64,000 nucleotides of DNA from the NCBI GenBank assembly GCA_964400785.1, contig CAYNWB010000007.1, positions 9,821 to 73,820 on the forward strand, written 5' to 3'. This document shows positions 8,842 to 16,355 of the stretch, in pieces. The notes below the pieces were generated by a model. That model had not been told where the DNA came from. It saw nothing but the letters and a program-made list of their open reading frames with translations, and searched no databases. The position numbers were made by a program, and so were the translations under genes. Numbering within the stretch: the first letter of the stretch is position 1; each line of letters begins with the position of its first letter. This DNA comes from CAVQGZ01 sp964400785 (GTDB taxonomy: Bacteria > Actinomycetota > Actinomycetes > Jiangellales > Jiangellaceae).

Positions 8842-9437
8842 CGCCGCGCGTCGGCGTCCTCGCACTGCAGGGTGACGTCCGCGAGCACCAGCGCATCCTG
8901 ACCCGGCTCGGCGTCGCCGCCCCCCGAGTCCGCACCCCGGACGAGCTGGCAGGGGTCGACGCCCTGGTGATCCCCGGAGGGGAGTCCACGGCGATCGCGC
9001 GTCTGGCCGTCGTGCTGGACATGCTCGAGCCGCTGCAGAAGGCTGTTGCCGCCGGCATGCCCACCTACGGCTCGTGCGCCGGCATGATCCTGCTGGCCGA
9101 TCGGCTCACCGGCGCACCCGCGAACCAGCCGCGCATCGGCGGCCTGCACATCACGGTGCGCCGCAACGCGTTCGGCCGGCAGGTGGACTCGTTCGAGACC
9201 GACCTCGACGTCCCGGTGCTGGGTGCACCCGCGCTGCGGGCGGTGTTCATCCGCGCCCCCTGGGTCGAGCAGGCCGACCCGGACGTCGAGGTGCTCGCCC
9301 GCGTCAGCGGTGGCATCGCCGACGGTACGATCGTGGCCGTCCGCCAGGAGGCGCTGCTGGCCACGTCGTTCCACCCGGAGCTGACCGGCGACCTGCGTCT
9401 GCACGAGCTCTTCGTGCGGCTCGTGCGCGCCGCCTGA
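8838..9437 (+). CDS. pdxT: Pyridoxal 5'-phosphate synthase, glutaminase subunit
   Basis: Class I-type glutamine amidotransferase of 199 aa that hydrolyses glutamine and channels ammonia to PdxS. The catalytic triad is visible: C80 in GSCAGM, H179 and E181 in SFHPEL. The GGEST substrate-loop motif lies near residue 46. GTG 8838 overlaps the pdxS stop by four bases (GTGA); a TTG one codon upstream is possible but less likely. The next gene, a YebC-family gene, starts 40 nt later with its own ribosome binding site. Confidence 0.95.
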   Translation: MTPRVGVLALQGDVREHQRILTRLGVAAPRVRTPDELAGVDALVIPGGESTAIARLAVVLDMLEPLQKAVAAGMPTYGSCAGMILLADRLTGAPANQPRIGGLHITVRRNAFGRQVDSFETDLDVPVLGAPALRAVFIRAPWVEQADPDVEVLARVSGGIADGTIVAVRQEALLATSFHPELTGDLRLHELFVRLVRAA

Positions 9438-9477
9438 CGCGGCACGACGAGCAGCCGAGGTCGAGGGAGAGCACGCC

Positions 9478-10242
9478 ATGTCCGGCCACTCCAAGTGGGC
9501 CACCACGAAGCACAAGAAGGCGGTCGTGGACGCCCGTCGGGGCAAGCTGTTCGCGAAGCTGATCAAGAACATCGAGGTCGCCGCCCGACTCGGGGGCGCC
9601 GACCAGTCGGCGAACCCCACGCTCTACGACGCCGTGCAGAAGGCGAAGAAGTCGTCGGTGCCCAACGACAACATCGATCGCGCCATCAAGCGCGGCGCCG
9701 GCCTCGAGGCGGGGGGAGCGACCTACGAGACCATCACCTACGAGGGCTACGGCCCCCAGGGCGTCGCCGTCCTCGTGGAGTGCCTGACCGACAACCGCAA
9801 CAGAGCCGCGGCCGAGGTGCGCACGGCGATGACCCGCAACGGGGGCACCATGGCCGACCCGGGGTCGGTGTCGTACCTGTTCCACCGCAAGGGCGTCGTG
9901 ATCGTGCCCAAGCAGCAGGAGGACCGGACGGTGGACGAGGACGCGCTGCTCGAGGTGGTGCTCGAGGCCGGTGCCGAGGACGTGGAGGACCTCGGGGAGG
10001 CGTTCGAGGTGCGCTGCGAGGCCGGCGACCTCGTGGTGGTGCGCTCGGCCATCCAGCAGGCCGGGCTCGACTACGAGTCGGCGGAGTCGTCGTGGCTGCC
10101 GTCGGTGACGGTGCCCCTCGACGCACCTGCCGCCGAGAAGGTCTTTCGCCTTCTCGACGTGCTCGAGGACAGCGACGACGTGCAGAACGTCTTCGCCAAC
10201 TTCGACGTGTCCGACGACGTGATGGCCGACGTCTCGTCCTGA
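9478..10242 (+). CDS. YebC/PmpR-family protein (TACO1-like)
   Basis: 254 aa, starting MSGHSKWATTKHKK, the hallmark N-terminus of the YebC family. The three-domain length is standard and the conserved YEGYGPQGVAVLVECLTDN stretch is present around residues 85-105. YebC members have been described both as transcriptional regulators and, more recently, as factors helping ribosomes through difficult sequences; which applies here cannot be told. ATG 9478 is preceded by GAGGGAGAG. Position just before ruvC is conserved in actinobacteria, but an 88-nt gap with an SOS box separates the two. Confidence 0.93.
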   Translation: MSGHSKWATTKHKKAVVDARRGKLFAKLIKNIEVAARLGGADQSANPTLYDAVQKAKKSSVPNDNIDRAIKRGAGLEAGGATYETITYEGYGPQGVAVLVECLTDNRNRAAAEVRTAMTRNGGTMADPGSVSYLFHRKGVVIVPKQQEDRTVDEDALLEVVLEAGAEDVEDLGEAFEVRCEAGDLVVVRSAIQQAGLDYESAESSWLPSVTVPLDAPAAEKVFRLLDVLEDSDDVQNVFANFDVSDDVMADVSS

Positions 10243-10282
10243 GGACGGCGCGTCGCACCGGCGCGCGTGACGGCCGGCTCGG

Positions 10283-10305
10283 TACTGTGTCGAACACGTG
10301 TTCGC
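10283..10305 (+). promoter_or_regulatory. ruvCAB promoter with LexA (SOS) box
   Basis: TACTGT at 10283-10288 fits a -10 element. It is followed by TCGAACACGTGTTCGC at 10290-10305, which differs at a single base from the actinobacterial LexA consensus TCGAAC-N4-GTTCGA. The box covers the predicted transcription start near 10295, so bound LexA would block initiation. The ruvC start is at 10331 with GAGGAG at 10317-10322. Confidence 0.8.
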
Positions 10306-10330
10306 CCACAACGAGCGAGGAGTAGCCGTC

Positions 10331-10849
10331 GTGCGGGTGGTGGGGATCGACCCGGGCCTGACCCGGTGCGGGCTCGCAGCCGTCTCGGGATCGCCGGGTC
10401 GGCGAGCATCCCTGCTCGGGGTGACGGTCGCCCGGACGTCGCCGCAGGACGACCTGGCCACCCGGCTGTGCGCCCTGGAGGCTGCGATCGAGCAGTTCAT
10501 GACCGAGCACCGGCCGGACGAGGTCGCCGTCGAGGCCGTGTTCAGCCAGCACAACACGGCGACGGTGATCGCCACCGCCCAGGCTGCCGGGGTGGCGGTG
10601 CTCGTGGGCGGGCGACGGGCGCTGCCTGTCGGCACGCACACGCCGACCGAGGTCAAGGCCGCGGTCACCGGCAGCGGGCGCGCCGACAAGCAGCAGGTGT
10701 CGCGCATGGTGACGGCGATCCTCGGTCTGAGCGCGCCGCCCACGCCGGTCGATGCGACCGACGCGCTGGCCCTGTGCCTGGCCCACCTGTGGCAGGCGCC
10801 GGTGCGGGCACGCCGAGCCCAGGCCGAGGCGCTGGCGGCCCGCCGATGA
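10331..10849 (+). CDS. ruvC: Crossover junction endodeoxyribonuclease RuvC
   Basis: Resolves Holliday junctions left by recombination, working with RuvAB. From GTG 10331 it is 172 aa, the usual size, and the acidic active site is complete: D7 in GIDPGL, E68 in VAVEAVF, D141 and D144 in DATDALAL. GTG 10331 is preferred over an upstream GTG at 10298, because GAGGAG lies 8 nt before it and the upstream alternative would lie inside the SOS box. ruvA overlaps by ATGA. Confidence 0.96.
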   Translation: MRVVGIDPGLTRCGLAAVSGSPGRRASLLGVTVARTSPQDDLATRLCALEAAIEQFMTEHRPDEVAVEAVFSQHNTATVIATAQAAGVAVLVGGRRALPVGTHTPTEVKAAVTGSGRADKQQVSRMVTAILGLSAPPTPVDATDALALCLAHLWQAPVRARRAQAEALAARR

Positions 10850-11472
10850 TCGCGTCGCTGCGGGGCACGGTCGTGGCTCTCGGTCTCGACCACGTCGTCG
10901 TCGAGACCGGAGGAGTGGGGCTGTACCTGCCGTGCCCTCCGCGCGTCCTGGCCGATCTGCGGGTCGGGTCGACGGTGCACCTGCACACGTCTCTGGTGGT
11001 ACGCGAGGACTCCCTCACCCTCTACGGCTTCGCGAGCACCGACGAGCGTGACCTCTTCGAGGTGCTGCTGGGGGTGTCGGGGATCGGACCGCGGCTGGCC
11101 ATGGCGATGCTCGCGGTGCTCAGCCCCGACGAGGTTCGCACCGCGGTGGCCACCGACGACCTGGCCACGCTCACCCGCGTGCCGGGCATCGGGCGCAAGG
11201 GGGCGCAGCGGCTCGTGCTGGAGCTCAAGGACAGGCTGCCTGCCTTTGCTCTGCCCGCTGACAACGGTGGCGGCGCTGCCACGGCGACGCCGTCCCAGGC
11301 GTGGGCCGAGCAGGTGTCGGCGGCGCTGGTCAGCCTCGGGTGGGGTGCTCGGGACGCCGCCGCGGCTCTCGAGGCCGTCGCCCCCGCGGCCACGCAGATG
11401 ATCGAGCAGCAGGGCGAGCCCGACGTTCCGGCGCTGCTGCGCACGGCCTTGCGTTCGCTGGACCGGGCATGA
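10846..11472 (+). CDS. ruvA: Holliday junction branch migration protein RuvA
   Basis: DNA-binding subunit that holds the four-way junction for the RuvB motor. 208 aa with an OB-fold start (MIASLRGTVVAL), two helix-hairpin-helix motifs (VSGIGPRLAMAML and VPGIGRKGAQRL) and a C-terminal domain that contacts RuvB, joined by a flexible Gly/Ala-rich linker near residue 145. ATG 10846 overlaps the ruvC stop and its own stop overlaps the ruvB ATG, so the three are translationally chained. Confidence 0.96.
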   Translation: MIASLRGTVVALGLDHVVVETGGVGLYLPCPPRVLADLRVGSTVHLHTSLVVREDSLTLYGFASTDERDLFEVLLGVSGIGPRLAMAMLAVLSPDEVRTAVATDDLATLTRVPGIGRKGAQRLVLELKDRLPAFALPADNGGGAATATPSQAWAEQVSAALVSLGWGARDAAAALEAVAPAATQMIEQQGEPDVPALLRTALRSLDRA

Positions 11473-12545
11473 GCGAGTGGTCGCCGGAGGCAGCCTCGGT
11501 GGTCGACGCCGACGCGGTGGACGACGACCGCGTCGCCGACGTTGCGCTGCGGCCGCGTCGGATGGCGGAGTTCGTCGGCCAGCCGCGGGTTCGCGACCAG
11601 CTCTCGTTGCTGCTCGAGGCGGCGGCGCTGCACCAGCGCACACCCGACCACGTGCTGCTGTCCGGTCCACCGGGGCTCGGCAAGACCACGCTGGCGATGA
11701 TCATCGCGGCCGAGCTCTCCTCGCCGATCAGGGTCGCGAGCGGTCCGGCGATCCAGCATGCCGGCGACCTCGCGTCCATCCTGTCCGGACTGACCGACGG
11801 CGAGGTGCTCTTCCTGGACGAGGTGCACCGGCTGGCACGGCCGGCCGAGGAGATGCTGTACCTGGCCATGGAGGACTTTCGGGTGGACGTGGTCGTCGGC
11901 AAGGGGCCCGGCGCCACCGTGATCCCGCTTCAGCTGCCGCACTTCACGCTGGTGGGGGCGACCACCCGGGCCGGGCTGCTCACCGGCCCGTTGCGGGACA
12001 GGTTCGGCTTCACCGCTCATCTGGACTTCTACTCCACCGACGACCTGGTCACGGTGCTGCACCGCTCGGCCGCGCTGCTGGGCATCCCGCTGGACGGTCC
12101 GGGGGCCGAGGAGATCGCTCGCCGGTCCCGCGGCACCCCGCGCATCGCCAACCGCCTGCTGCGGCGGGTGCGTGACTTCGCCGTGGTGCGGGCCGACGGG
12201 CGCATGAACCTCGCCGTGGCACGCGAGGCGCTGGCCGTGTACGACGTCGACGAGCGAGGCCTGGACCGTCTCGACCGGCAGGTGCTCGCGGCGCTGTGCG
12301 GGCGCTACGGCGGTGGTCCGGTGGGTCTGTCGACGATCGCGGTGGCTGTGGGGGAGGAGGCCGACACGGTCGAGGAGGTCAGTGAGCCGTTCCTGGTGCG
12401 CGAGGGCTTCCTCATCCGCACCCCACGAGGGCGGGTGGCGACCCCGGCGGCGTTCGAGCACCTGCGCCTGGCGCCTCCGGCGGACGTCTCGGCACCGACA
12501 CTCGACCTGGAGATCCCTGGCACGCCACGCGGGTCCGTAGACTGA
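11469..12545 (+). CDS. ruvB: Holliday junction branch migration ATPase RuvB
   Basis: AAA+ helicase motor, 358 aa. Walker A GPPGLGKT spans residues 66-73, Walker B is LFLDEVHRL, and the sensor/arginine region GATTRAGLL precedes the small AAA domain and the winged-helix C-terminus (GGGPVGLSTIAVAVGEE). The acidic N-terminal 25 residues are variable in this family. Part of the SOS-controlled ruvCAB operon through an ATGA overlap with ruvA. Confidence 0.97.
   Translation: MSEWSPEAASVVDADAVDDDRVADVALRPRRMAEFVGQPRVRDQLSLLLEAAALHQRTPDHVLLSGPPGLGKTTLAMIIAAELSSPIRVASGPAIQHAGDLASILSGLTDGEVLFLDEVHRLARPAEEMLYLAMEDFRVDVVVGKGPGATVIPLQLPHFTLVGATTRAGLLTGPLRDRFGFTAHLDFYSTDDLVTVLHRSAALLGIPLDGPGAEEIARRSRGTPRIANRLLRRVRDFAVVRADGRMNLAVAREALAVYDVDERGLDRLDRQVLAALCGRYGGGPVGLSTIAVAVGEEADTVEEVSEPFLVREGFLIRTPRGRVATPAAFEHLRLAPPADVSAPTLDLEIPGTPRGSVD
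12538..12543 (+). promoter_or_regulatory. Candidate -10 for yajC-secDF
   Basis: TAGACT overlaps the last codons of ruvB and lies 54 nt before the yajC start. The same hexamer precedes relA, def and (reverse strand) the cyclophilin gene in this window. A clear -35 is missing, so this is a candidate only. Confidence 0.4.
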
Positions 12546-12597
12546 GTCCCTTGCGGGTCGGTGCCTCGGCTCGTGCTGACCTGACTCGGAGTCGTTC

Positions 12598-12882
12598 ATG
12601 GATGCCCTGGCCACCCTGCTGCCGCTGGTTCTCATCGGTGGCATCTTCTACCTGCTGCTGTTTCGTCCCATGCAGCGCCGCAACCGGGAGTTCGCCGCCA
12701 CACAGGCCGCCGTCGCCCCCGGCGCCCGCGTGATGATGGGTGGTGGCCTCATCGCCACCGTCGTGAGCGTGGACGACGACGACGTGGTCGTGGCGGCTGC
12801 GCCCGGGGTCGAGCTTCGCTACACCCGCCAGGGCGTGGTCAAGGTGCTCGAGCCGACGATGCCCGACACCACCACGGACTGA
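12598..12882 (+). CDS. yajC: Preprotein translocase accessory subunit YajC
   Basis: Small single-span membrane protein, 94 aa, that associates with SecDF. Residues 3-22 form the helix (LATLLPLVLIGGIFYLLLF) followed by the family signature RPMQRRNREF, then a cytoplasmic region with MMGGGLIATVVSVDDDDVVV. ATG 12598 has GGAG 6 nt upstream. secDF starts 10 nt after its stop, the usual yajC-secD-secF order. Confidence 0.93.
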   Translation: MDALATLLPLVLIGGIFYLLLFRPMQRRNREFAATQAAVAPGARVMMGGGLIATVVSVDDDDVVVAAAPGVELRYTRQGVVKVLEPTMPDTTTD

Positions 12883-12892
12883 CGGCACCCGC

Positions 12893-15769
12893 GTGACGTC
12901 GACCACCCTGACCAGGCCCGGACGGCCGCTGCTGGCGTTCCTGCTGGTTCTGGCGGCAGTCTTCGCCCTCGTCGCCGCGTCCGGCAGCTGGGCACCCCGA
13001 CTGGGACTGGACCTGCAGGGCGGCACCAGCATCACGCTGTCGGCACAGACCCTGGACGGCACCGAGCCGACCCCGGAGTCGCTCGAGGAGGCCGTCGCGA
13101 TCATCCGTCAGCGGGTGAACGGGTCGGGTGTGGCCGAGGCGGAGGTGACCACGCAGGGCACGGACACGATCGTCGTGCAGGTTCCCGGCGTCGGTCAGGA
13201 CGAGCTGGTCGAGCTCGTCGGCCAGACCGCCCAGCTGCAGTTCCGCCCGGTGCTGGCCATCGTCCCCGGCAGCGCACCGGTGCCGACACCGGCAGCCACG
13301 GGGTCGCCGACCCCCACCCCGACCCCGACGCCGACGCAGACCACCGAGGCCGAGCCCGCCGACGAGAGCACGAGCCTGGGGTCGCCGTTGGCCGACCGGT
13401 CGGCGAGCGTCGATCGCGTCAGCCGTACGACCGCCCGCCCGCCCCTGGCCGAGACGGCCACGCCCACCGCGACGCCGCAGGCCAGCCCGACCGAGGCACC
13501 GCAGGCGACCCCCGAGCCGATCACCACCGCCCAGCCGGGTGCCGACGAGATCACCGCCCTGCTCGAGTTCGACTGCTCCAGCATCGATCCGGCGGTGGTC
13601 ACCCCGCCGGAGGAGAACCTGCTCACGTGTGACCGGCAGCTGTCGAACCGGTACCTGCTCGGCCCTGCCGACATCGTGGGCACCGACATCGCCTCGGCCA
13701 CGGCCGGCATCCCGCAGGGTGGGGTCGCGTGGCAGGTGAACCTCGAGTTCACCGGCGAGGGAGCCGACGCCTTCTTCGACAGCACCCAGCGGCTGTCGGC
13801 GCAGCAGCCCCCGCAGGACCAGTTCGCGATCGTGCTCGACGGGTTGGTCGTCTCCGCGCCCCAGGTGAACGAGCCGATCCCGGGCGGACGAGCCCAGATC
13901 ACGGGTCAGTTCACCCAGACCGAGGCCACCTCGCTGGCCAACGTGCTGCAGTACGGGGCGCTGCCGCTGGCCTTCGAGGTCAGCGACGTCACGTCGGTGT
14001 CTCCGACCCTCGGCACCGACCAGCTGCAGGCGGGGCTGGTCGCCGGCGCCATCGGACTGCTTCTGGTGATGCTGTATGCGCTGCTGTACTACCGCGGCCT
14101 GGGCCTCGTCGTCGTGGCCAGCCTGCTGGTGGCAGGGTCGCTGACCTACGGCCTGGTGCTGCTGCTCGGGGAGGCGATCGGCTTCACCCTGACGCTGGCC
14201 GGGGTCGCGGGGCTCATCGTCGCGATCGGCATCACGGCCGACTCGTTCATCGTCTTCTTCGAGCGCATCAAGGACGAGGTGCGCGAGGGCCGCAGCACCC
14301 GGATGGCCGTGGAGACGGCCTGGGTGCGGGCGCGCCGCACCATCATCGCCAGCGACGTCGTCTCGCTGCTGGCCGCGTTCTTCCTCTACGTGTTCAGCAT
14401 CGGCAACGTCCGTGGGTTCGCCTTCGCCTTCGGGCTGACCACCGTCGTCGACCTGATCGTGGTGTTCCTGTTCACCAAGCCGACGCTGAGCCTGCTGGTG
14501 CGCACCCGGTTCTTCGGGCAGGGCCACCCGTTGTCCGGGCTCGACGCGGCTCGCCTCGGTCGCTCCGGCGCGGGAACCGTGGGCGGGCTCGCGGGGCTGG
14601 GCAACCGCCTGTACCGCGGCGAGACCTCGTTCGACTTCGTCGGCCGGGCCAAGCGCTGGTACGCCGTCAGCGCGGGCCTGCTCGGATTCGCCGTGCTGGG
14701 CCTGCTGGTCAACGGCCTGACGCTGGGCGTGGAGTTCACCGGCGGCGCAGAGCTGACAGCGCAGGTGCCCGGGGTGACCCAGCAGGACGTGGGCTCGGTG
14801 CGCAGTGCCGTCACCGACACCGGCATCGAGGGTGCCTCGGACCCGAGGGTCACCATCGTCGGGGACGACCGGGTACGGGTGCAGACCGCTGCCCTGTCGA
14901 CCACGGAGACGGCGCAGGTGCGAGACGCCGTGAGCGAGGTGCTCGACGTGCCGACCGACGCCATCAGCGTTCAGGTCGTCGGGCCGTCCTGGGGGCAGGA
15001 GATCACCGGCAAGGCCCTGCAGGGCCTCGGGCTCTTCCTGGTCGCGGTGGTGATCTACCTCGCGGTGACGTTCGAGCCGAAGATGGGTGCCGCCGCCATC
15101 GCCGCGTTGGCGCACGACGTGCTGGCCACCGTCGGCATCTACGCGTGGACGGGCTTCGACGTCACGCCTGCGTCGGTGATCGGGTTCCTGACGATCCTGG
15201 CCTACTCGCTGTACGACACCGTTGTCGTGTTCGACAAGGTGCGTGAGAACACGCGCGGCATCACCGGCCAGAGCGTCTACACCTACTCCGAGGCGGCGAA
15301 CCTGGCCGTCAACCAGACGCTCGTGCGCTCGATCAACACCTCGGTGATCGCCCTGCTGCCCATCGGGTCGATCCTGATCGTGTCCGTGGCGTTCCTCGGC
15401 ACGGGCACCTTGAAGGACCTGGCGCTGGCACTGTTCATCGGGGTCGCGGTCGGCACCTACTCCTCGATCTTCATCGCCACACCGCTGCTGGCCGACCTGA
15501 AGGAGCGGGAGCCCATCATGCGTTCGCTGCGCCAGCGCGTGCTGGCTCGGCGACGCGGGCACCGTGCGCCCTCGACCGAGGACGGGCTCACCGAGTCGGT
15601 CGCCGCGGCGGTCGGGGGTCGACGGGCCGAGACGACGGCTGCTCCCGCAGGGCAGGCAGGCCCTACGGTGGAGGGCGCACGAAGCACCAGACCGGGATCG
15701 GTGATCGAGTCGGGCGATCGGCACCAGCCGCGTCGCCAGACGAGAGCCGATCGACGTAAGGGGACCTGA
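12893..15769 (+). CDS. secDF: Fused protein translocase subunit SecDF
   Basis: One uninterrupted 958-aa frame contains both SecD and SecF, which are separate genes in mycobacteria and E. coli. SecD part: first helix about residues 10-30, periplasmic motif LGLDLQGGTSITL, then a Pro/Thr-rich stretch (about 130-152) and a second one (about 187-213), then six-helix bundle with GITADSFIVFFERIKDE near 450. A linker of about 40 residues leads to SecF from about 576, with GVEFTGGAEL and YSLYDTVVVFDKVREN near 772, the latter part of the proton-relay region. It uses the proton motive force to pull exported proteins outward. GTG start; apt follows at 1 nt. Confidence 0.95.
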   Translation: MTSTTLTRPGRPLLAFLLVLAAVFALVAASGSWAPRLGLDLQGGTSITLSAQTLDGTEPTPESLEEAVAIIRQRVNGSGVAEAEVTTQGTDTIVVQVPGVGQDELVELVGQTAQLQFRPVLAIVPGSAPVPTPAATGSPTPTPTPTPTQTTEAEPADESTSLGSPLADRSASVDRVSRTTARPPLAETATPTATPQASPTEAPQATPEPITTAQPGADEITALLEFDCSSIDPAVVTPPEENLLTCDRQLSNRYLLGPADIVGTDIASATAGIPQGGVAWQVNLEFTGEGADAFFDSTQRLSAQQPPQDQFAIVLDGLVVSAPQVNEPIPGGRAQITGQFTQTEATSLANVLQYGALPLAFEVSDVTSVSPTLGTDQLQAGLVAGAIGLLLVMLYALLYYRGLGLVVVASLLVAGSLTYGLVLLLGEAIGFTLTLAGVAGLIVAIGITADSFIVFFERIKDEVREGRSTRMAVETAWVRARRTIIASDVVSLLAAFFLYVFSIGNVRGFAFAFGLTTVVDLIVVFLFTKPTLSLLVRTRFFGQGHPLSGLDAARLGRSGAGTVGGLAGLGNRLYRGETSFDFVGRAKRWYAVSAGLLGFAVLGLLVNGLTLGVEFTGGAELTAQVPGVTQQDVGSVRSAVTDTGIEGASDPRVTIVGDDRVRVQTAALSTTETAQVRDAVSEVLDVPTDAISVQVVGPSWGQEITGKALQGLGLFLVAVVIYLAVTFEPKMGAAAIAALAHDVLATVGIYAWTGFDVTPASVIGFLTILAYSLYDTVVVFDKVRENTRGITGQSVYTYSEAANLAVNQTLVRSINTSVIALLPIGSILIVSVAFLGTGTLKDLALALFIGVAVGTYSSIFIATPLLADLKEREPIMRSLRQRVLARRRGHRAPSTEDGLTESVAAAVGGRRAETTAAPAGQAGPTVEGARSTRPGSVIESGDRHQPRRQTRADRRKGT

Positions 15770-15770
15770 C

Positions 15771-16307
15771 ATGGCCGATCACGCCGACCACGCTGACCTG
15801 CTCCGACACGTCCGGGACATCCCGGACTGGCCCACCCCCGGTGTCATGTTCCGAGACATCACCCCGATGCTCGGGGACGCCGACGCCTTCGCCCGGTGCG
15901 TGGAGGCACTGGCCACCGCCGGCGCAGCCGGCTCCGAGGTCGACGTGGTGGCCGGCATCGAGGCGCGCGGGTTCATCCTGGCAGCCCCGGTCGCCCATCA
16001 GCTCAAGGCCGGCTTCGTCCCCGTCCGCAAGCACGGCAAGCTGCCGCACGAGACCCTGTCCGAGGCCTACTCGCTGGAGTACGGCGAGGCGGTGCTCGAG
16101 ATCCACGTGGACGCGATCGAGCCGGGTCAGCGCGTGCTCATCGTCGACGACGTGCTGGCCACCGGTGGCACGGTGGCCGCGACGACCGAGCTCGTGCGAC
16201 GAGCCGGTGGGCAGATCGTCGGAGTGACGGTGCTCATCGAGCTCGGTGCCCTGCACGGCCGCGAGCGCAACCCCGACCTGCCGATCCGGTCGCTGCTGGT
16301 CATGTGA
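15771..16307 (+). CDS. apt: Adenine phosphoribosyltransferase
   Basis: Purine-salvage enzyme converting adenine and PRPP to AMP in the cytoplasm. 178 aa with the PRPP-binding motif VLIVDDVLATGGT and the N-terminal signature DIPDWPTPGVMFRDITPM. ATG 15771 is preceded by AAGGGGA. It sits between secDF and rel, a widely conserved actinobacterial order that links Sec export genes, purine salvage and ppGpp metabolism by position only. Confidence 0.96.
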   Translation: MADHADHADLLRHVRDIPDWPTPGVMFRDITPMLGDADAFARCVEALATAGAAGSEVDVVAGIEARGFILAAPVAHQLKAGFVPVRKHGKLPHETLSEAYSLEYGEAVLEIHVDAIEPGQRVLIVDDVLATGGTVAATTELVRRAGGQIVGVTVLIELGALHGRERNPDLPIRSLLVM

Positions 16308-16324
16308 GACCCGGCTCCCGGGCC

Positions 16325-16330
16325 TAGACT
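16325..16330 (+). promoter_or_regulatory. Candidate -10 for rel
   Basis: TAGACT in the 48-nt gap after apt; predicted start of transcription near 16337 gives a short leader carrying GAGGAGG before the GTG at 16356. No -35 match worth citing. Confidence 0.45.
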
Positions 16331-16355
16331 GCCTCCCAGACCCACGAGGAGGCCC

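Noticed and set aside
13300..13345. Repetitive CCGACCCC-type DNA as a satellite or CRISPR-like array
   Set aside because: It encodes the Pro/Thr-rich spacer of SecD in frame; no regular spacer structure.
12839..15772. 977-aa open frame on the reverse strand
   Set aside because: Lies exactly opposite secDF; composition is His/Arg/Gly/Asp-rich as expected from reading GC-rich codons in antisense, with no recognisable family. Similar antisense frames at 9304-11670 and 54098-56842 were dismissed for the same reason.
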